Shown: positions 53,793 to 64,000 of the stretch, piece after piece
Layout of the letters: every line of letters starts with the position of its first letter
How positions within the stretch are numbered: the first letter of the stretch is position 1
Assembly (NCBI RefSeq): GCF_040958095.1
Contig: NC_091220.1
Coordinates: 22,300,439 to 22,364,438, forward strand
DNA length: 64,000 nt
From: Procambarus clarkii
Taxonomy: Eukaryota > Arthropoda > Malacostraca > Decapoda > Cambaridae
Reading direction: 5' to 3'
Notes under the pieces: model-generated
Seen by the model: the letters and a program-made list of their open reading frames with translations, nothing else
Database searches by the model: none
What the model was told of the DNA's origin: nothing
Made by a program: the position numbers and the translations under genes

Positions 53793-54332
53793 ATGACGAC
53801 GTCAGTAAATGAAATGATCAACTTTATTTTATTCTTTAGAAAAAAGTATGATACTACAAAACTTAAAAATATTTTAGTAACCTTTTATTCAAATGATGAA
53901 CTCCTAGCAACCAAAAAAATAGTGGCATCATGTAATAATGGTGATGAGTGGCCATATGAATTAGACGAATTTAATTATCCAGATATGATGGATTACAAAG
54001 ATCAATACAAAACGAAAGAGAAACACATTACTTGTATTTTAAAAGGTCTTGATTACCTGGAAAACAAAGGTAGATTACCGAAACCTTCAATAGATTTGAG
54101 TAAATATCCCCAATATGAATTAACAACCCATATAACTGGTATTGAGGTGCTAACTAAATTGTCGAGGCTTCAAGATAATGTGGATCATTTACAAAATGTT
54201 GCCTTGCGACTAACGGAAGAAGTACGTAACTCTGAAATACAGAAAATGATAACTGAACTGGTTAAATCTATCATCGGCCAGAGTCCAGTCAGTCACTTAA
54301 GTTCCCTATCTAATGTAAAGATTGATATGTGA
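53793..54332 (+). CDS. Family B protein, intact copy, 179 aa
   Basis: The ATG at 53793 is followed by MTTSVNEMINFILFFRKKYD. Blocks: LKNILVTFYSNDELLATKKI, an acidic EWPYELDEFNYPDMMDYKDQ, GLDYLENKGRLPKPSIDLSK, then a predicted coiled coil (about residues 120-165: LSRLQDNVDHLQNVALRLTEEV, MITELVK) and a Ser-rich HLSSLSNV tail. No known family is recognised. TATATAAG is at 53725-53732. Transcribed away from family A at 52369, with a second B gene following on the same strand. Confidence 0.72.
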   Translation: MTTSVNEMINFILFFRKKYDTTKLKNILVTFYSNDELLATKKIVASCNNGDEWPYELDEFNYPDMMDYKDQYKTKEKHITCILKGLDYLENKGRLPKPSIDLSKYPQYELTTHITGIEVLTKLSRLQDNVDHLQNVALRLTEEVRNSEIQKMITELVKSIIGQSPVSHLSSLSNVKIDM

Positions 54333-54400
54333 ATTAATTAATTGGGCATTATTACATTATTTAGATTCATCAATGTTTTTTTTAGCATTTGCTCCCATCC

Positions 54401-54612
54401 AATATCCCATTCTAGTAGTATCCAAAAAGGAATTCACAAATTGATTGACACACATTGCCTGCAAACTATTTGGGTTGTAGGTGTTTTTACGTGGTGATGG
54501 TGGTGGTGGTGGTGGTGGTGGTGATGATAAACCTTTTGAATATAAAATAATCCATATTCTTTTGCCACTATTCGAGCAATTAATTCGCTCTTCGCCGAAT
54601 TTAAATGATAAA
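54401..54612 (-). pseudogene. Family A C-terminal fragment
   Basis: Minus strand: pieces of NLNSAKSELIARIVAKEYG and FVNSFLDTTRMGYW flank an expanded GGT/ACC-type Pro hinge (about nine Pro instead of four). The FITRNPHLF segment is deleted. No start. It ends exactly where a 128-bp block shared with 57173 begins. Confidence 0.75.
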
Positions 54613-54828
54613 TGGGAACACATAAATTTACGTAGGGGGATGGGTCAGCTGGACTTCTCTTTGTGCAGTTTCTTTTACTAAAAACACTACATTTTCGCTG
54701 GGAATCGGCATATTGTCTTATAAGGCGGTGCTAATTAGAAATAAAATTTGGGCAAGAAGTGTATATAAGTAATAAACATTTAGAATTTCACTTAACTATT
54801 CCATTCATTTACCAAAAACGAATACATA

Positions 54829-55367
54829 ATGACGTCGTCAGTAAATGAAATGATCAACTATATTTTATTCTTTAGAAAAAAGTATGATACTGCAAAACTT
54901 AAAAATATTTTAGTGACCTTTTATTCAAATGATGATCTCAAAACCACCAAAAAAATAGTGAAATCATGTAATAATGATGACAAGTGGCCATATGAATTAG
55001 ACGAATTTAATTATCCAGATATGATGGATTACAAGGATCAATACAAAACGAAAGACGAACACATTACTTGTATTTTTAAAGGCCTTGATTACCTGGAAAC
55101 CAAAGGTAGATTACCGAAACCTTCAATCGAATTGGCTAAATATCCCCAATATGAATTAACCACCCATATAACTGGTATTGAGGTGCTAACTAAATTATCG
55201 AGGCTTCAAGATAGTGTGGATCATTTACAAGATGTTGCCTTGCGACTAACGGAAGAAGTACGTAACTCTGAAGTGGAGGAAAATGATAACTGAACTGGTT
55301 AAATCTACCATCGGCCAGAGTCCAGTCAGTCACTTAAGTTCCCTTTCTAATGTAAAAATTGATATGT
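54829..55367 (+). pseudogene. Family B copy with a late frameshift
   Basis: ATG 54829, TATATAAG at 54762-54769. The protein matches other B copies through the coiled coil, but a one-base insertion at the SEIQKM position shifts the frame, giving a stop at 55291 after 154 codons; homology continues out of frame to 55367. The missing part is the end of the coiled coil and the Ser-rich tail, so a shortened product is conceivable. Confidence 0.8.
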
Positions 55368-55541
55368 GAATTAATTGATTGGACATTATTACATTATTAA
55401 GATTCATCAATGTTTTTTCATTATTTAATTCCAACTTTAGATTTATTTATTATAAGAATAATAAACAAATATTTTCAATTCAGTAAAAAACTTTTTCATT
55501 GAATCTGTTCTTAAAAAAAAAAAAGTTTAGTAGTTAGTTCA

Positions 55542-56831
55542 TCAGTCCACTGCTTTTTCCCAAGATCTAATCATTAGATTCCGTTGAACTTCGTTGATTA
55601 ATTGGTGTTTAAATAAATGAGGAATATTAGGGTTGGTGTTGATTGCTCTACGTAAGCAGGCCACGTTCCAATATCCCATTCTATTAATATCCAAAAAGGA
55701 ATTCACAAATTGATTGACGCACATTGCCTGCAAACTATTTGGGTTGTAGGTGTTTTTACATGGAGGTGGTGGTGATGATGATGATGATGATGATGATAAA
55801 CCTTCGTCTTATATAATAAAACGACAGATTTCTTCCTTTTCTCCCGTTTGAATGAGGTCCATAAAGAGATGGGGATTTCGGGTTATGAAAAGTACGCGTT
55901 TTACCTTTTGTATATAAAATAATCCATATTCTTTTGCCACTATTCGAGCAATTAATTCGCTCTTCGCCGAATTTAAATGATAAATTCGGTCAAGGTTTCG
56001 TAGCGTAATACAACATATATCATCACACTTTTCATCACCATCACTGAAAACCCGAAATGTATAATCTGGAGACCATATATTATAAATTCCATCTTGAGAC
56101 ACGTCATGAAAATATTCATCATATAAACAATAGGGTCTATGTTGAATCATCCTGTGATTAACGTAGTTAAGCCATTTTTTATTTTTCAACCATACTTCGT
56201 AATATCTCAAATCTCGGGTTAATTCCCAACGTATATTTTTAAACATCATGTACCTAAAATAATAATGCCGATTCAAATATTGTTTGAGGGACATAAGCCT
56301 TTTGAGCGCACCCTGATCAACTTTACAAAATGACGATGGAATCGATATTCCGTCTGCTATCATTATCTCTCTCAGAGCTTCTCGTTCCTGATTGGAAGCT
56401 TGTATCATCATCAGAAATATGGAAGGATCTTTGGCGTAGGACCTATATCCCGTGATAGGCAATTTTAAGTAATCCGGATCATCGCAATACTTGAAATTAT
56501 GTTCACAGAACATGCTGGTTCTTTGGTCAATGTTAAAGAAGAGTTCCACAAACATATAAGAACAATGATTTTCATCCTCCCTAACTACGACTCGCAGTAT
56601 AAATTGTAATTGGGATGCCGCAGGATATCCTTCTTGAGTAGATCCCATCCATATTTTTATAGCATAAACATTTACAATTACAATTTCTTGTCGCTTTAGT
56701 CTTAAATTAATTATACATAGTTCTAAAGTAATATCTACACTATGCGAACATGATTGGTCTAAATATTTTTCTATTTGGGAACTTGATGTAATCGAAGATG
56801 TAAAAGATTTAAAGGGAAATATGGATACCAT
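55542..56831 (-). pseudogene. Family A copy with one premature stop
   Basis: The ATG at 56831 (ACCATGG) opens 340 codons with all conserved blocks. A single base change turns the Glu codon of the FIIEDEGL motif into TAA (55809-55811). Beyond it the frame stays open through the Ser/Pro hinge, NSFLDINRMGYW and MIRSWEKAV to a stop at 55542. The segment between CLYDEYF and YTFRVFSDGD is shorter than in other copies. The lesion is recent. A 340-aa product lacking the C-terminal quarter would still be made if transcribed. Confidence 0.85.
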
Positions 56832-57383
56832 GGTTTTAAAAAGTTTGTGCAGCTGAATATTCCAAATGTTAGTAGGAATGTGGCTACTAAATTTCTATTT
56901 CTATATAATATATATAACCTTGGAATTGTTAAATGAAATTAAAAAAAAAAAAAAAAAGGAGGTAAAAATGTTAACTGATCAACTATTTGTGAGTACATTC
57001 AAGCCAAAAAAAAAACCCTTTATGTGCAATGAGTAAGAAAAAAAAAATAAGTACAGATTCAATGAAAACAAAGTTTTCAGTAACTATTGTCACAAATTAA
57101 TTAGCAAGAAGTATAAAAGTAATAAAAATTTAGAATTTCACTAACTATCCATCCATTCAACCAAAAAGGAGAACACATAAATTTACGTAGGGGGATGGGT
57201 CAGCTGGACTTCTCTTTGTGCAGTTTCTTTTACTAAAAACACTACATTTTCGCTGGGAATCGGCATATTGTCTTATAAGGCGGTGCTAATTAGAAATAAA
57301 ATTTGGGCAAGAAGTGTATATAAGTAATAAAAATTTAGAATTTCACTTAACTATTCCATTCATTTACCAAAAACGAATACATA
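56832..57383. promoter_or_regulatory. Head-to-head intergenic region of module 2 (A at 56831, B at 57384)
   Basis: Contains the family A leader, A-rich runs, and a 128-bp block (57173-57300, ACGTAGGGGGATGGGTCAGC) that also occurs at 54612-54740. TATATAAG for the B gene is at 57317-57324. The spacer is shorter than in modules 1 and 3 and of partly different sequence. Confidence 0.55.
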
Positions 57384-57938
57384 ATGACGTCGTCAGTAAA
57401 TGAAATGATCAACTATATTTTATTCTTTAGAAAAAAGTATGATACTGCAAAACTTAAAAATATTTTAGTGACCTTTTATTCAAATGATGATTTCAAAACT
57501 ACCAACAAAATAGTGAAATCATGTAATAATGGTGACGAGTGGCCAAAGTGGCCATTGGGATATGAAGAATTAGACGACTTTAATTATCCAGATATGGATC
57601 GTCGCTATAAATACAAAACGAAAGAGAAACACATTACTTGTATTTTAAAAGGTCTTGATTACCTGGAACCAAAAGGTAGATTACCGAAACCTTCAATAGA
57701 TTTGAGTAAATATCCCCAATATGAATTAACCACCCATATAACTGTTATTGAGGTGCTAACTAAATTGTCGAGGCTTCAAGATAGTGTGGATCATTTACAA
57801 AATGTTGCCTTGCGACTAACGGAAGAAGTACGTAACTCTGAAATACAGAAAATGATAACTGAACTGGTTAAATCTACCATCGGCCAGAGTCCAGTCAGTC
57901 ACTTAAGTTCCCTTTCTAATGTAAAGATTGATATGTGA
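57384..57938 (+). CDS. Family B protein, intact copy, 184 aa
   Basis: Like the 53793 copy, but five residues longer because the acidic/Trp segment is partly repeated (EWPKWPLGYEELDDFNYP) and the DMMDYKDQ part reads DMDRRYKYK. All other blocks are conserved, including the coiled coil and HLSSLSNVKIDM end. ATG 57384, TATATAAG at 57317-57324. Converges on the broken family A gene at 58297-59716. Confidence 0.72.
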   Translation: MTSSVNEMINYILFFRKKYDTAKLKNILVTFYSNDDFKTTNKIVKSCNNGDEWPKWPLGYEELDDFNYPDMDRRYKYKTKEKHITCILKGLDYLEPKGRLPKPSIDLSKYPQYELTTHITVIEVLTKLSRLQDSVDHLQNVALRLTEEVRNSEIQKMITELVKSTIGQSPVSHLSSLSNVKIDM

Positions 57939-57984
57939 ATTAATTGGTTGGGCATTATTACATTATTAAGATTCATCAATGTTT

Positions 57985-58084
57985 TTTTTAGCATTTGCTC
58001 CCATCCAATATCCCATTCTAGTAGTATCCAAAAAGGAATTCACAAATTGATTGACGCACATTGCCTGCAAACTATTTGGGTGCC
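57985..58084 (-). pseudogene. Family A C-terminal scrap
   Basis: About 33 codons of the SLQAMCVNQFVNSFLDTTRMGYW region on the minus strand, joined directly to a family B N-terminal fragment at 58085. Confidence 0.75.
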
Positions 58085-58270
58085 ACTATTTTTTTGGTTG
58101 CTAGGAGTTCATCATTTGAATAAAAGGTTACTAAAATATTTTTAAGTTTTGTAGTATCATACTTTTTTCTAAAGAATAAAATAAAGTTGATCATTTCATT
58201 TACTGACGTCGTCATTATGTATTCGTTTTTGGTAAATGAATGGAATAGTTAAGTGAAATTTGAAATTTTT
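58085..58270 (-). pseudogene. Family B N-terminal fragment with leader
   Basis: Minus strand: leader (TTAAAT...CGAATACATA), the ATG and about 40 codons (MTTSVNEMINFILFFRKKYD, LLATKK), then truncated at the A fragment. The leader and TATATAAG (about 58280) remain. Confidence 0.75.
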
Positions 58271-58296
58271 ATTACTTATATACTTCTGGCCAAAAT

Positions 58297-59716
58297 TTAA
58301 TTTCTAATTAGCGACCCATAAATATCATACCTTTGGTTTCCCTCATTAATTTCTACCGGAAATTCAGTAGTTTTTTCATCTGCTACTGCTCTTTCCCATG
58401 ATCTAATCATTAGATTCCGTTGAACTTCATTGATTATTTGGCGTTTTAAAAAATGAGGAATATTAGGGTTGGTGTTGATTGTTCTACGTAAGCAGGCCAC
58501 GGTCCAATATCCCATTCTATTAATATCCAAAAAGGAATTCACAAATTGATTGACGCACATTGCCTGCAAACTATTTGGCTTGTAGGTGTTTTTACATGGA
58601 GGTGGTGGTGATGATGATGATGATGATGATAAACCTTCGTCTTCTATAATAAAACGACAGATTTCTTCCTTTTCCCCCGTTTGAATGAGGTCCATAAAGA
58701 GATGGGGATTTCGGGTTATGAAAAGTACGCCTTTTACCTTTTCTACATAAAATGATCCGTATTCTTTCACTACTATTCGAGCAATTAATTCGCTCTTCGC
58801 CAAATTTAAATGATAAATTCGGTCAAGGTTTCCTAGCCTAATACAACATATATCATCACACTTTTTATCACCATCACTGAAAACCCGAAAAATAGAATCT
58901 ATATCCTGCCAGTAATTACAATATTTGGGTAGCCCCAAACGAGATCTAATTTCATAGTTGGGGTCCCTATAAATTATATCTTGACGAGGCTCGTTTAAAA
59001 AAAGATCCATCATGTAAACAATAGGGTTTATGTTGAATCATCCTGCGATTAACGTAGTTAAGCCATTTTTTATTTTTCAACCATGCTTCGTAATATCTCA
59101 CATCTCGGGTTAATTCCCAACGTATATTTTTAAACATCATATACCTAAAATAATAATGTCGATTCAAATATTGTTTGAGGGACATAAGCCTTTTGAGCGC
59201 AGCCTGATCAACTTTACAAAATGACGATGGAATCGATATTCCGTCTGCTATCATCATCTCTCTCAGAGCTTCTCGTTCCTGATTGGAAGCTTGTATCATC
59301 ATCAGAAATATGGAAGGATCTTTGGCGTAGGACCTATATCCCGCGATAGGCATTATTAAGTAATCCGGATCATGGGGATACTTGAAATTATGTTCACAGA
59401 ACATGATGCTTCTTTGGTCAATGTTAGAGAAGATTTCCAAAAAACTATAGGAACGATAAAATTTTCCATCCTCCCTAACTGCGACTCGCAGTATAAATTG
59501 TAATTGGGATGCTGCAGGATATCCTTCTTGAGTAGATCCCATCCATATTTTTATAGCATAAACATTTACAACTTGGGGTTTAAATGGTATTAGATTTATA
59601 AATGGTTCTAAAATAATATCTATACCATATGAACCATATTTGATGATATATTTCATTATTTGGGAATATGATGTAATCGAAGATGTAAAAGATTTCATGG
59701 GAAATATGGATACCAT
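58297..59716 (-). pseudogene. Family A copy with a homopolymer frameshift
   Basis: Start ATG 59716 (ACCATGG). The frame is intact to about 59000, where a run of seven T/A gives a one-base shift at the GSF/NEPRQ junction; the downstream frame (DIIYRDPNYEIR to ERAVADEKTTEF) is open to 58297. It is very close to the 50911-52369 copy, and the two share the altered tail. The 40-bp duplication of that copy is absent here, so the lesions are independent. Confidence 0.85.
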
Positions 59717-60257
59717 GGTTTTAAAAGCTTTGTGCAATTGAATTTTCCGAATGTTAGTAGGAGTGTGGTTACTAAATTTATATTTCTATACATTATAACT
59801 TTAGAACTGTTAAATAAAATTAATATACACATATTAATAATATAAATTAATATACAATGATATTCTTCAATTGGTCAATAATAGCATGAATCGTGTGAAA
59901 AAAAAATGAGGTAAAAATGTTTGCTGATCAACTGAATCAACCAGGCTGAATATTTGAAGTCACTCAGCAACAAAAAAAGCCCATATGTGTGATGAAGACA
60001 GTTGTATTTTTTTATATTGTGTTAAAGATGAAAGAAGACCAAGAGCATTCTCAATAAAATATTGAGATAACAAAAATTGCGGTTATTTAGTATTAGGTCG
60101 AAGGGTATAAAAAGGGGAATTAATCATTATCAAAAGTACAAGTTTTCAGCAACTATTGTCGCTAATTAGAAATTAAATTTTGGCCAGAAGTATATAAGTA
60201 ATAAAAATTTAGAATTTCACTTAACTATTCAATTCATTTACCAAAAACGAATACATA
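59717..60257. promoter_or_regulatory. Head-to-head intergenic region of module 3 (A at 59716, B at 60258)
   Basis: Nearly identical to the two ends of the module 1 spacer, without its central 880 bp. TATAAAAAG near 60107 and TATATAAG at 60191-60198 serve family B; the family A leader (ACTCCTACTAACATTCGG) lies at the other end. Confidence 0.55.
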
Positions 60258-60812
60258 ATGACGTCGTCAGTAAATGAAATGATCAACTATATTTTATTCT
60301 TTAGAAAAAAGTATGATACTGCAAAACTTAAAAATATTTTAGTGACCTTTTATTCAAATGATGATTTCAAAACTACCAACAAAATAGTGAAATCATGTAA
60401 TAATGGTGACGAGTGGCCAAAGTGGCCAATGGGATATGAAGAATTAGACGACTTTAATTATCCAGATATGGATCGTGACTATAAATACAAAACGAAAGAG
60501 AAACACATTACTTGTATTTTAAAAGGTCTTGATTACCTGGAAAACAAAGGTAGATTACCGAAACCTTCAATAGATTTGAGTAAATATCCCCAATATGAAT
60601 TAACCACCCATATAACTGTTATTGAGGTGCTAACTAAATTGTCGAGGCTTCAAGATAGTGTGGATCATTTACAAAATGTTGCCTTGCGACTAACGGAAGA
60701 AGTACGTAACTCTGAAATACAGAAAATGATAACTGAACTGGTTAAATCTACCATCGGCCAGAGTCCAGTCAGTCACTTAAGTTCCCTTTCTAATGTAAAG
60801 AATGATATGTGA
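60258..60812 (+). CDS. Family B protein, intact copy, 184 aa
   Basis: Nearly identical to the 57384 copy (PKWPMG versus PKWPLG; DYKYK versus RYKYK; LENKG versus LEPKG). ATG 60258, TATATAAG at 60191-60198. Blocks as in the other B genes: MTSSVNEMINYILFFRK start, TFYSNDDFKTTNK, GRLPKPSIDL, coiled coil, HLSSLSNVKNDM end. It converges on the intact family A gene at 60955, with about 140 bp between the stops. Confidence 0.72.
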   Translation: MTSSVNEMINYILFFRKKYDTAKLKNILVTFYSNDDFKTTNKIVKSCNNGDEWPKWPMGYEELDDFNYPDMDRDYKYKTKEKHITCILKGLDYLENKGRLPKPSIDLSKYPQYELTTHITVIEVLTKLSRLQDSVDHLQNVALRLTEEVRNSEIQKMITELVKSTIGQSPVSHLSSLSNVKNDM

Positions 60813-60954
60813 ATTAATTGGTTGGGCATTATTACATTATTAAGATTCATCAATGTTTTTTTTAGCATTTAATCCCAACTTTAGATTTATTTATTATAAG
60901 AATAATAAACAAATATTTTCAATTCAGTAAAAAACAATTTCATTGAATTTGTTC

Positions 60955-62307
60955 TTAAAAAAATAAAAGTTCAGTAGTTGGTTCATCTGCCACTGCTCTT
61001 TCCCACGATCTAATCATTAGATTCCGTTGAACTTCGTTGTTTAATTGAGGTTTAAATAAATGAGGAATATTAGGGTTGGTGTTGATTGCTCTACGTAAGT
61101 AGGGCACGGTCCAATATCCCATTCTAGTAGTATCCAAAAAGGAATTCACAAATTGATTGACGCACATTGCCTGCAAACTATTTGGGTTGTAGGTGTTTTT
61201 ATATGGAGGTGGTGGTGATGATGATGATGATAAACCTTCGTCTTCTATAATAAAACGACAGATTTCTTCCTTTTCTCCCGTTTGAATGAGGTCCATAAAG
61301 AGATGGGGATTTCGGGTTATGAAAAGCACGCGTTTTACCTTTTCTACATAAAATGATCCGTATTCTTTCACCACTATTCGAGCAATTAATTCGCTCTTCG
61401 CAGAATTTAAATGATAAATTCTGTCAAGGTTTCGTAGCGTAATACAACATATATCATCACACTTTTCATCACCATCACTGAAAACCCGAAATGTATAATT
61501 TTCAGGCCATTTATTACGATATTCGGGTACCCCCAAAACACGAGAATTAGATTCAAATTTATGGTTGGGGTCCCTATAAATTATATCTTGACGAGGGTAG
61601 CTATGACAACTTTCTATTAAACAATAGGGTTTATGTTGTTCCATCCTGCGATCAATGAAGTTAAGCCATTTTTCATTTTTCAACCATGCTTCGTAAGCTC
61701 TCAAATCTCGGGTTAATTCCCAACGTATATTTTTAAACATCATGTACCTAAAATAATAATGCCGATTCAAATATTTTTTGAGGGACATAAGCCTTTTCAG
61801 CGCACCCTGATCAACTTTACAAAATGACGATGGAATCGATATTCCGTCTGCTATCATTATCTCTCTCAGAGCTTCTCGTTCCTGATTGGAAGCTTGTATC
61901 GTCATCAGAAATATGGAAGGATCTTTGGCGTAGGACCTATATCCCTTGATAGGCAATTTTAAGTAATCCGGCCTGAAATTATGTTCACAGAACATGATGC
62001 TTCTTTGGTCAATGTTAGAGAAGAATTCTACAAATATATAAGAACAATAATTTTCATCCTCCCTAACTGCGACTCGCAGTATAAATTGTAATTGGGATGC
62101 CGCAGGATATCCTTCTTGAGTAGATCCCATCCATATTTTAATAGCATAAACATTTACAATTTTGTGTTTAGTTGGTCTTAATTTAATTATAGATGGTTCT
62201 AATGTAATATTTATATCAACTGAACAATATTTGTCTACATATTTTTTTATTTGGGAACTTGATATAATCGAAGATGTAAAAGATTTAAAGGGAAATAATG
62301 ATACCAT
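60955..62307 (-). CDS. Family A protein, intact copy 3, 450 aa
   Basis: Start ATG 62307 (ACCATGG); the frame is open upstream through the leader without an ATG. Uninterrupted blocks: FPFKSFTSSIISSSQI, VNVYAIKIWMGSTQEGYPAA, SNIDQRSIMFC, GYRSYAKDPSIFLMTIQASNQ, LNRHYYFRYMMFKNIRWELT, DIIYRDPNHKFE, RVFSDGDEKCDDICC, FITRNPHLFMDLIQ, a five-Ser/four-Pro hinge, SFLDTTRMGYW and NLMIRSWERAV, ending LLFF. Its promoter and leader are the right copy of the 195-bp inverted repeat. The partner at 36157-36661 is a deletion derivative of the same gene. Function is unknown. Confidence 0.78.
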   Translation of the reverse strand: MVSLFPFKSFTSSIISSSQIKKYVDKYCSVDINITLEPSIIKLRPTKHKIVNVYAIKIWMGSTQEGYPAASQLQFILRVAVREDENYCSYIFVEFFSNIDQRSIMFCEHNFRPDYLKLPIKGYRSYAKDPSIFLMTIQASNQEREALREIMIADGISIPSSFCKVDQGALKRLMSLKKYLNRHYYFRYMMFKNIRWELTRDLRAYEAWLKNEKWLNFIDRRMEQHKPYCLIESCHSYPRQDIIYRDPNHKFESNSRVLGVPEYRNKWPENYTFRVFSDGDEKCDDICCITLRNLDRIYHLNSAKSELIARIVVKEYGSFYVEKVKRVLFITRNPHLFMDLIQTGEKEEICRFIIEDEGLSSSSSPPPPYKNTYNPNSLQAMCVNQFVNSFLDTTRMGYWTVPYLRRAINTNPNIPHLFKPQLNNEVQRNLMIRSWERAVADEPTTELLFF

Positions 62308-62318
62308 GGTTTTAAAAG

Positions 62319-62513
62319 CTTTGTACACCTGAATATTCCAAATATTAGTAAGAATGTGGCTACTAAATTTCTATTTGATGGAAGAGTAGCGAAGCGTGTG
62401 TTGGTTGGCCGTCAGTGGATGTAAAATGTGAGAGTAGCCTGCGACTACTTGATATTTATATAATTCAGCTGACACTGCTACCATCTACTCCGGGCAACCA
62501 GCTGTCTCCTCCA
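62319..62513 (-). repeat. 195-bp inverted repeat, right copy
   Basis: Reverse complement of 35968-36162 with a handful of substitutions. It contains the TATATAAATATC box and leader of the family A gene starting at 62307. Beyond 62513 the sequence changes to host-like DNA. Confidence 0.9.
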
Positions 62514-63231
62514 GGCATGATGGGACAGGGGGTTGCGTTGAACCTAGGGAACCTAACCTAACCTATCCTAGGGGAGGGTGCTTATCGCTTCGTAATAAGC
62601 TACCGTATACAGACTATATAAAAAGTTAGGTTAGGTAAGTACTATTAGGTTCAAATGAGAATGTAGTGGTATACAGGATGTAACTTCTGGTGGTCGAGCC
62701 ACCAAGGATCCTTATCGGAGAGGATGCTGGCCTGGGATAAGACATTATTTGTTCAATGTGATTTTGAGGCAGGACAAAATGTTCAGACATGAGCATGTTT
62801 CAGTTATGTATGTTTTAAGGAGTTGAGAACTATTAATCTATCTCTCTCTTTCTCTCTATAAACACAAAATTGTTTTAAATAATAGTGTATGCCAGCTAAG
62901 TGTTCAAGCACCATATCGCTCCACGTGCTACTGATTTCTAGTACAAACAATTCCTAAGGCCATTATTAATCTGTACATCGTCCCCATTTGACATTTTTAT
63001 CTAAATATCTTCCTACATTCAATGGACAACATCTTACTTTACAGTGACCATGTGAAAAACAAATAAACAATCGCCAGTTTGCATTCTTGGCCAAAAAAAC
63101 AGTATGATTTTTTGCATAATAGGCCAAAATGTTTACACTTAGCCAGAAACAACAGAGTCCTTGCTAACTTAGTTAAGTAAGACGAGAGCCCTGCATAATA
63201 GGCCAAGAAGTGAGTTCTGGCTATTAGGTAC

Positions 63232-63268
<37 letters not shown>
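62514..63268. other. Host-like flank with TTAGG-type pentamers and (TA)n
   Basis: ACCTAACCTAACCTATCC at about 62554 and TTAGGTTAGGTAAG at about 62626 resemble the arthropod telomere repeat in short interstitial form. CATAATAGGCCAA occurs twice (63114 and 63195). A (TA)n run is at 63235-63266. No gene. Confidence 0.55.
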
Positions 63269-63269
<1 letters not shown>

Positions 63270-63318
63270 AGTAAGGTGAGGTACAATACTTGGACAAGTA
63301 TTGTACCTCACCTTACTT
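63269..63318. repeat. Perfect hairpin, 24-bp arms with a 2-nt loop
   Basis: AAGTAAGGTGAGGTACAATA-type arm at 63269-63292 and its exact complement at 63295-63318. It lies just after a (TA)n run, at the apparent start of a Penelope-like element fragment. Confidence 0.9.
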
Positions 63319-63371
63319 CACCACTCTCTCCTGCCTATTTATACCCATCACTCGATCTGTAAAATGACCGT

Positions 63372-63396
63372 CTGAAGATGTATTTAATATACGAAA
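63372..63396 (+). ncRNA. Hammerhead-like ribozyme core (tentative)
   Basis: CTGAAGA fits the CUGANGA core, then TGTATTTAATATAC can form a GTAT/ATAC stem II, then GAAA. Penelope-like elements are known to carry hammerhead motifs in their terminal repeats, and one is adjacent here. Stems I and III are not clearly formed, so catalytic activity is doubtful. Confidence 0.3.
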
Positions 63397-63413
63397 GTAC
63401 TTTAGGAAATTCC

Positions 63414-63740
<327 letters not shown>

Positions 63741-63742
63741 AT

Positions 63743-64000
63743 AAAATACCTTGTAAGGAATGTAATAAGTTCTATGTTGGGCAAACATCTAAAGATTTAA
63801 AATGTAGAATATCGCAACATAAATACTCTGTAAGACATGGCCAATTGTCTAATGCTTTGTTTGTTCATGTGTCAGAAAATGCTCACCTAATTGATTGGGA
63901 GAGTGCTTCTTCAATAATAAATTGTAAAAGCACCTATAACAGAAACATAATTGAATCTGCTTTGATACAGATCACAAAAGAAAGTAATTTGAATATTAGC
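63743..64000 (+). mobile_element. Penelope-like element, GIY-YIG endonuclease (partial, runs off the end)
   Basis: The frame begins right after the palindrome and is open to the window end. [18 protein letters not shown] carries the FYVGQT half of the GIY-YIG motif, preceded by the paired Cys typical of Penelope endonucleases; CRISQHKYSVRHGQ follows with the conserved Arg and His, and later IIESALIQ holds the catalytic-region Glu. The reverse transcriptase that should precede it is absent, so this is a 5'-truncated copy with rearranged ends. Confidence 0.75.

Overview
The window is animal nuclear DNA, most likely from a decapod crustacean and perhaps a crayfish-like one (inference). The reasons are tRNA-derived SINEs of a type I associate with decapods, TTAGG-like telomere-type pentamers, very long (TA)n and (AG)n microsatellites, LINE, Penelope-like and Ty3/gypsy debris, genes with introns, and a 500-bp assembly gap of Ns.

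Layout. 1-5107: a broken Ty3/gypsy-type retroelement with one long Gag-protease-integrase ORF, then a decayed RNase H and no reverse transcriptase. 5167-14724: about 37 copies of a 260-bp satellite whose monomer carries a tRNA-Leu-like Pol III promoter; the array flips orientation near 6910. 14725-24724: repeat-rich DNA with a piggyBac-like relic, three short tandem arrays (171, 400 and 235 bp; the first two made of LINE pieces), a tRNA SINE and a segmental duplication. 24748-26853: the 3' end of a spliced DUF4806-type gene. 26875-27374: gap. 27375-29291: a 5'-truncated LINE on the minus strand.

29.5-62.5 kb: the most unusual part, an AT-rich block that looks like integrated large dsDNA virus sequence. 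Genes are mostly intronless and tightly packed on both strands, with TATA boxes close to starts. It carries a divergent protein kinase in a three-gene run with a 4-bp ATGA overlap, a macro-domain (ADP-ribose) protein, a RING-finger protein, three unrecognised genes, and two expanded families. Family A (about 440-470 aa, unknown fold) and family B (about 180 aa, coiled-coil tail) are arranged in repeated A/B modules, mostly head-to-head. Some copies are intact (A at 37525, 49170, 60955; B at 53793, 57384, 60258) and others are broken by a nonsense change, frameshifts, a 40-bp duplication or deletions. Near-identical 195-bp inverted sequences lie at 35968 and 62319. Inside or beside the block sit a cytochrome c ORF followed by a poly(A) tract, a P/Q-rich terminal exon, and host SINE/LINE insertions, so it appears to be an old, rearranged endogenous element. 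No virus hallmark gene (DNA polymerase, major capsid, packaging ATPase) is in the window, so the virus family cannot be fixed.

62.5-64 kb: TTAGG-like tracts, then a Penelope-like element fragment with a hairpin, a long palindrome, a hammerhead-like core and a GIY-YIG endonuclease running off the end.
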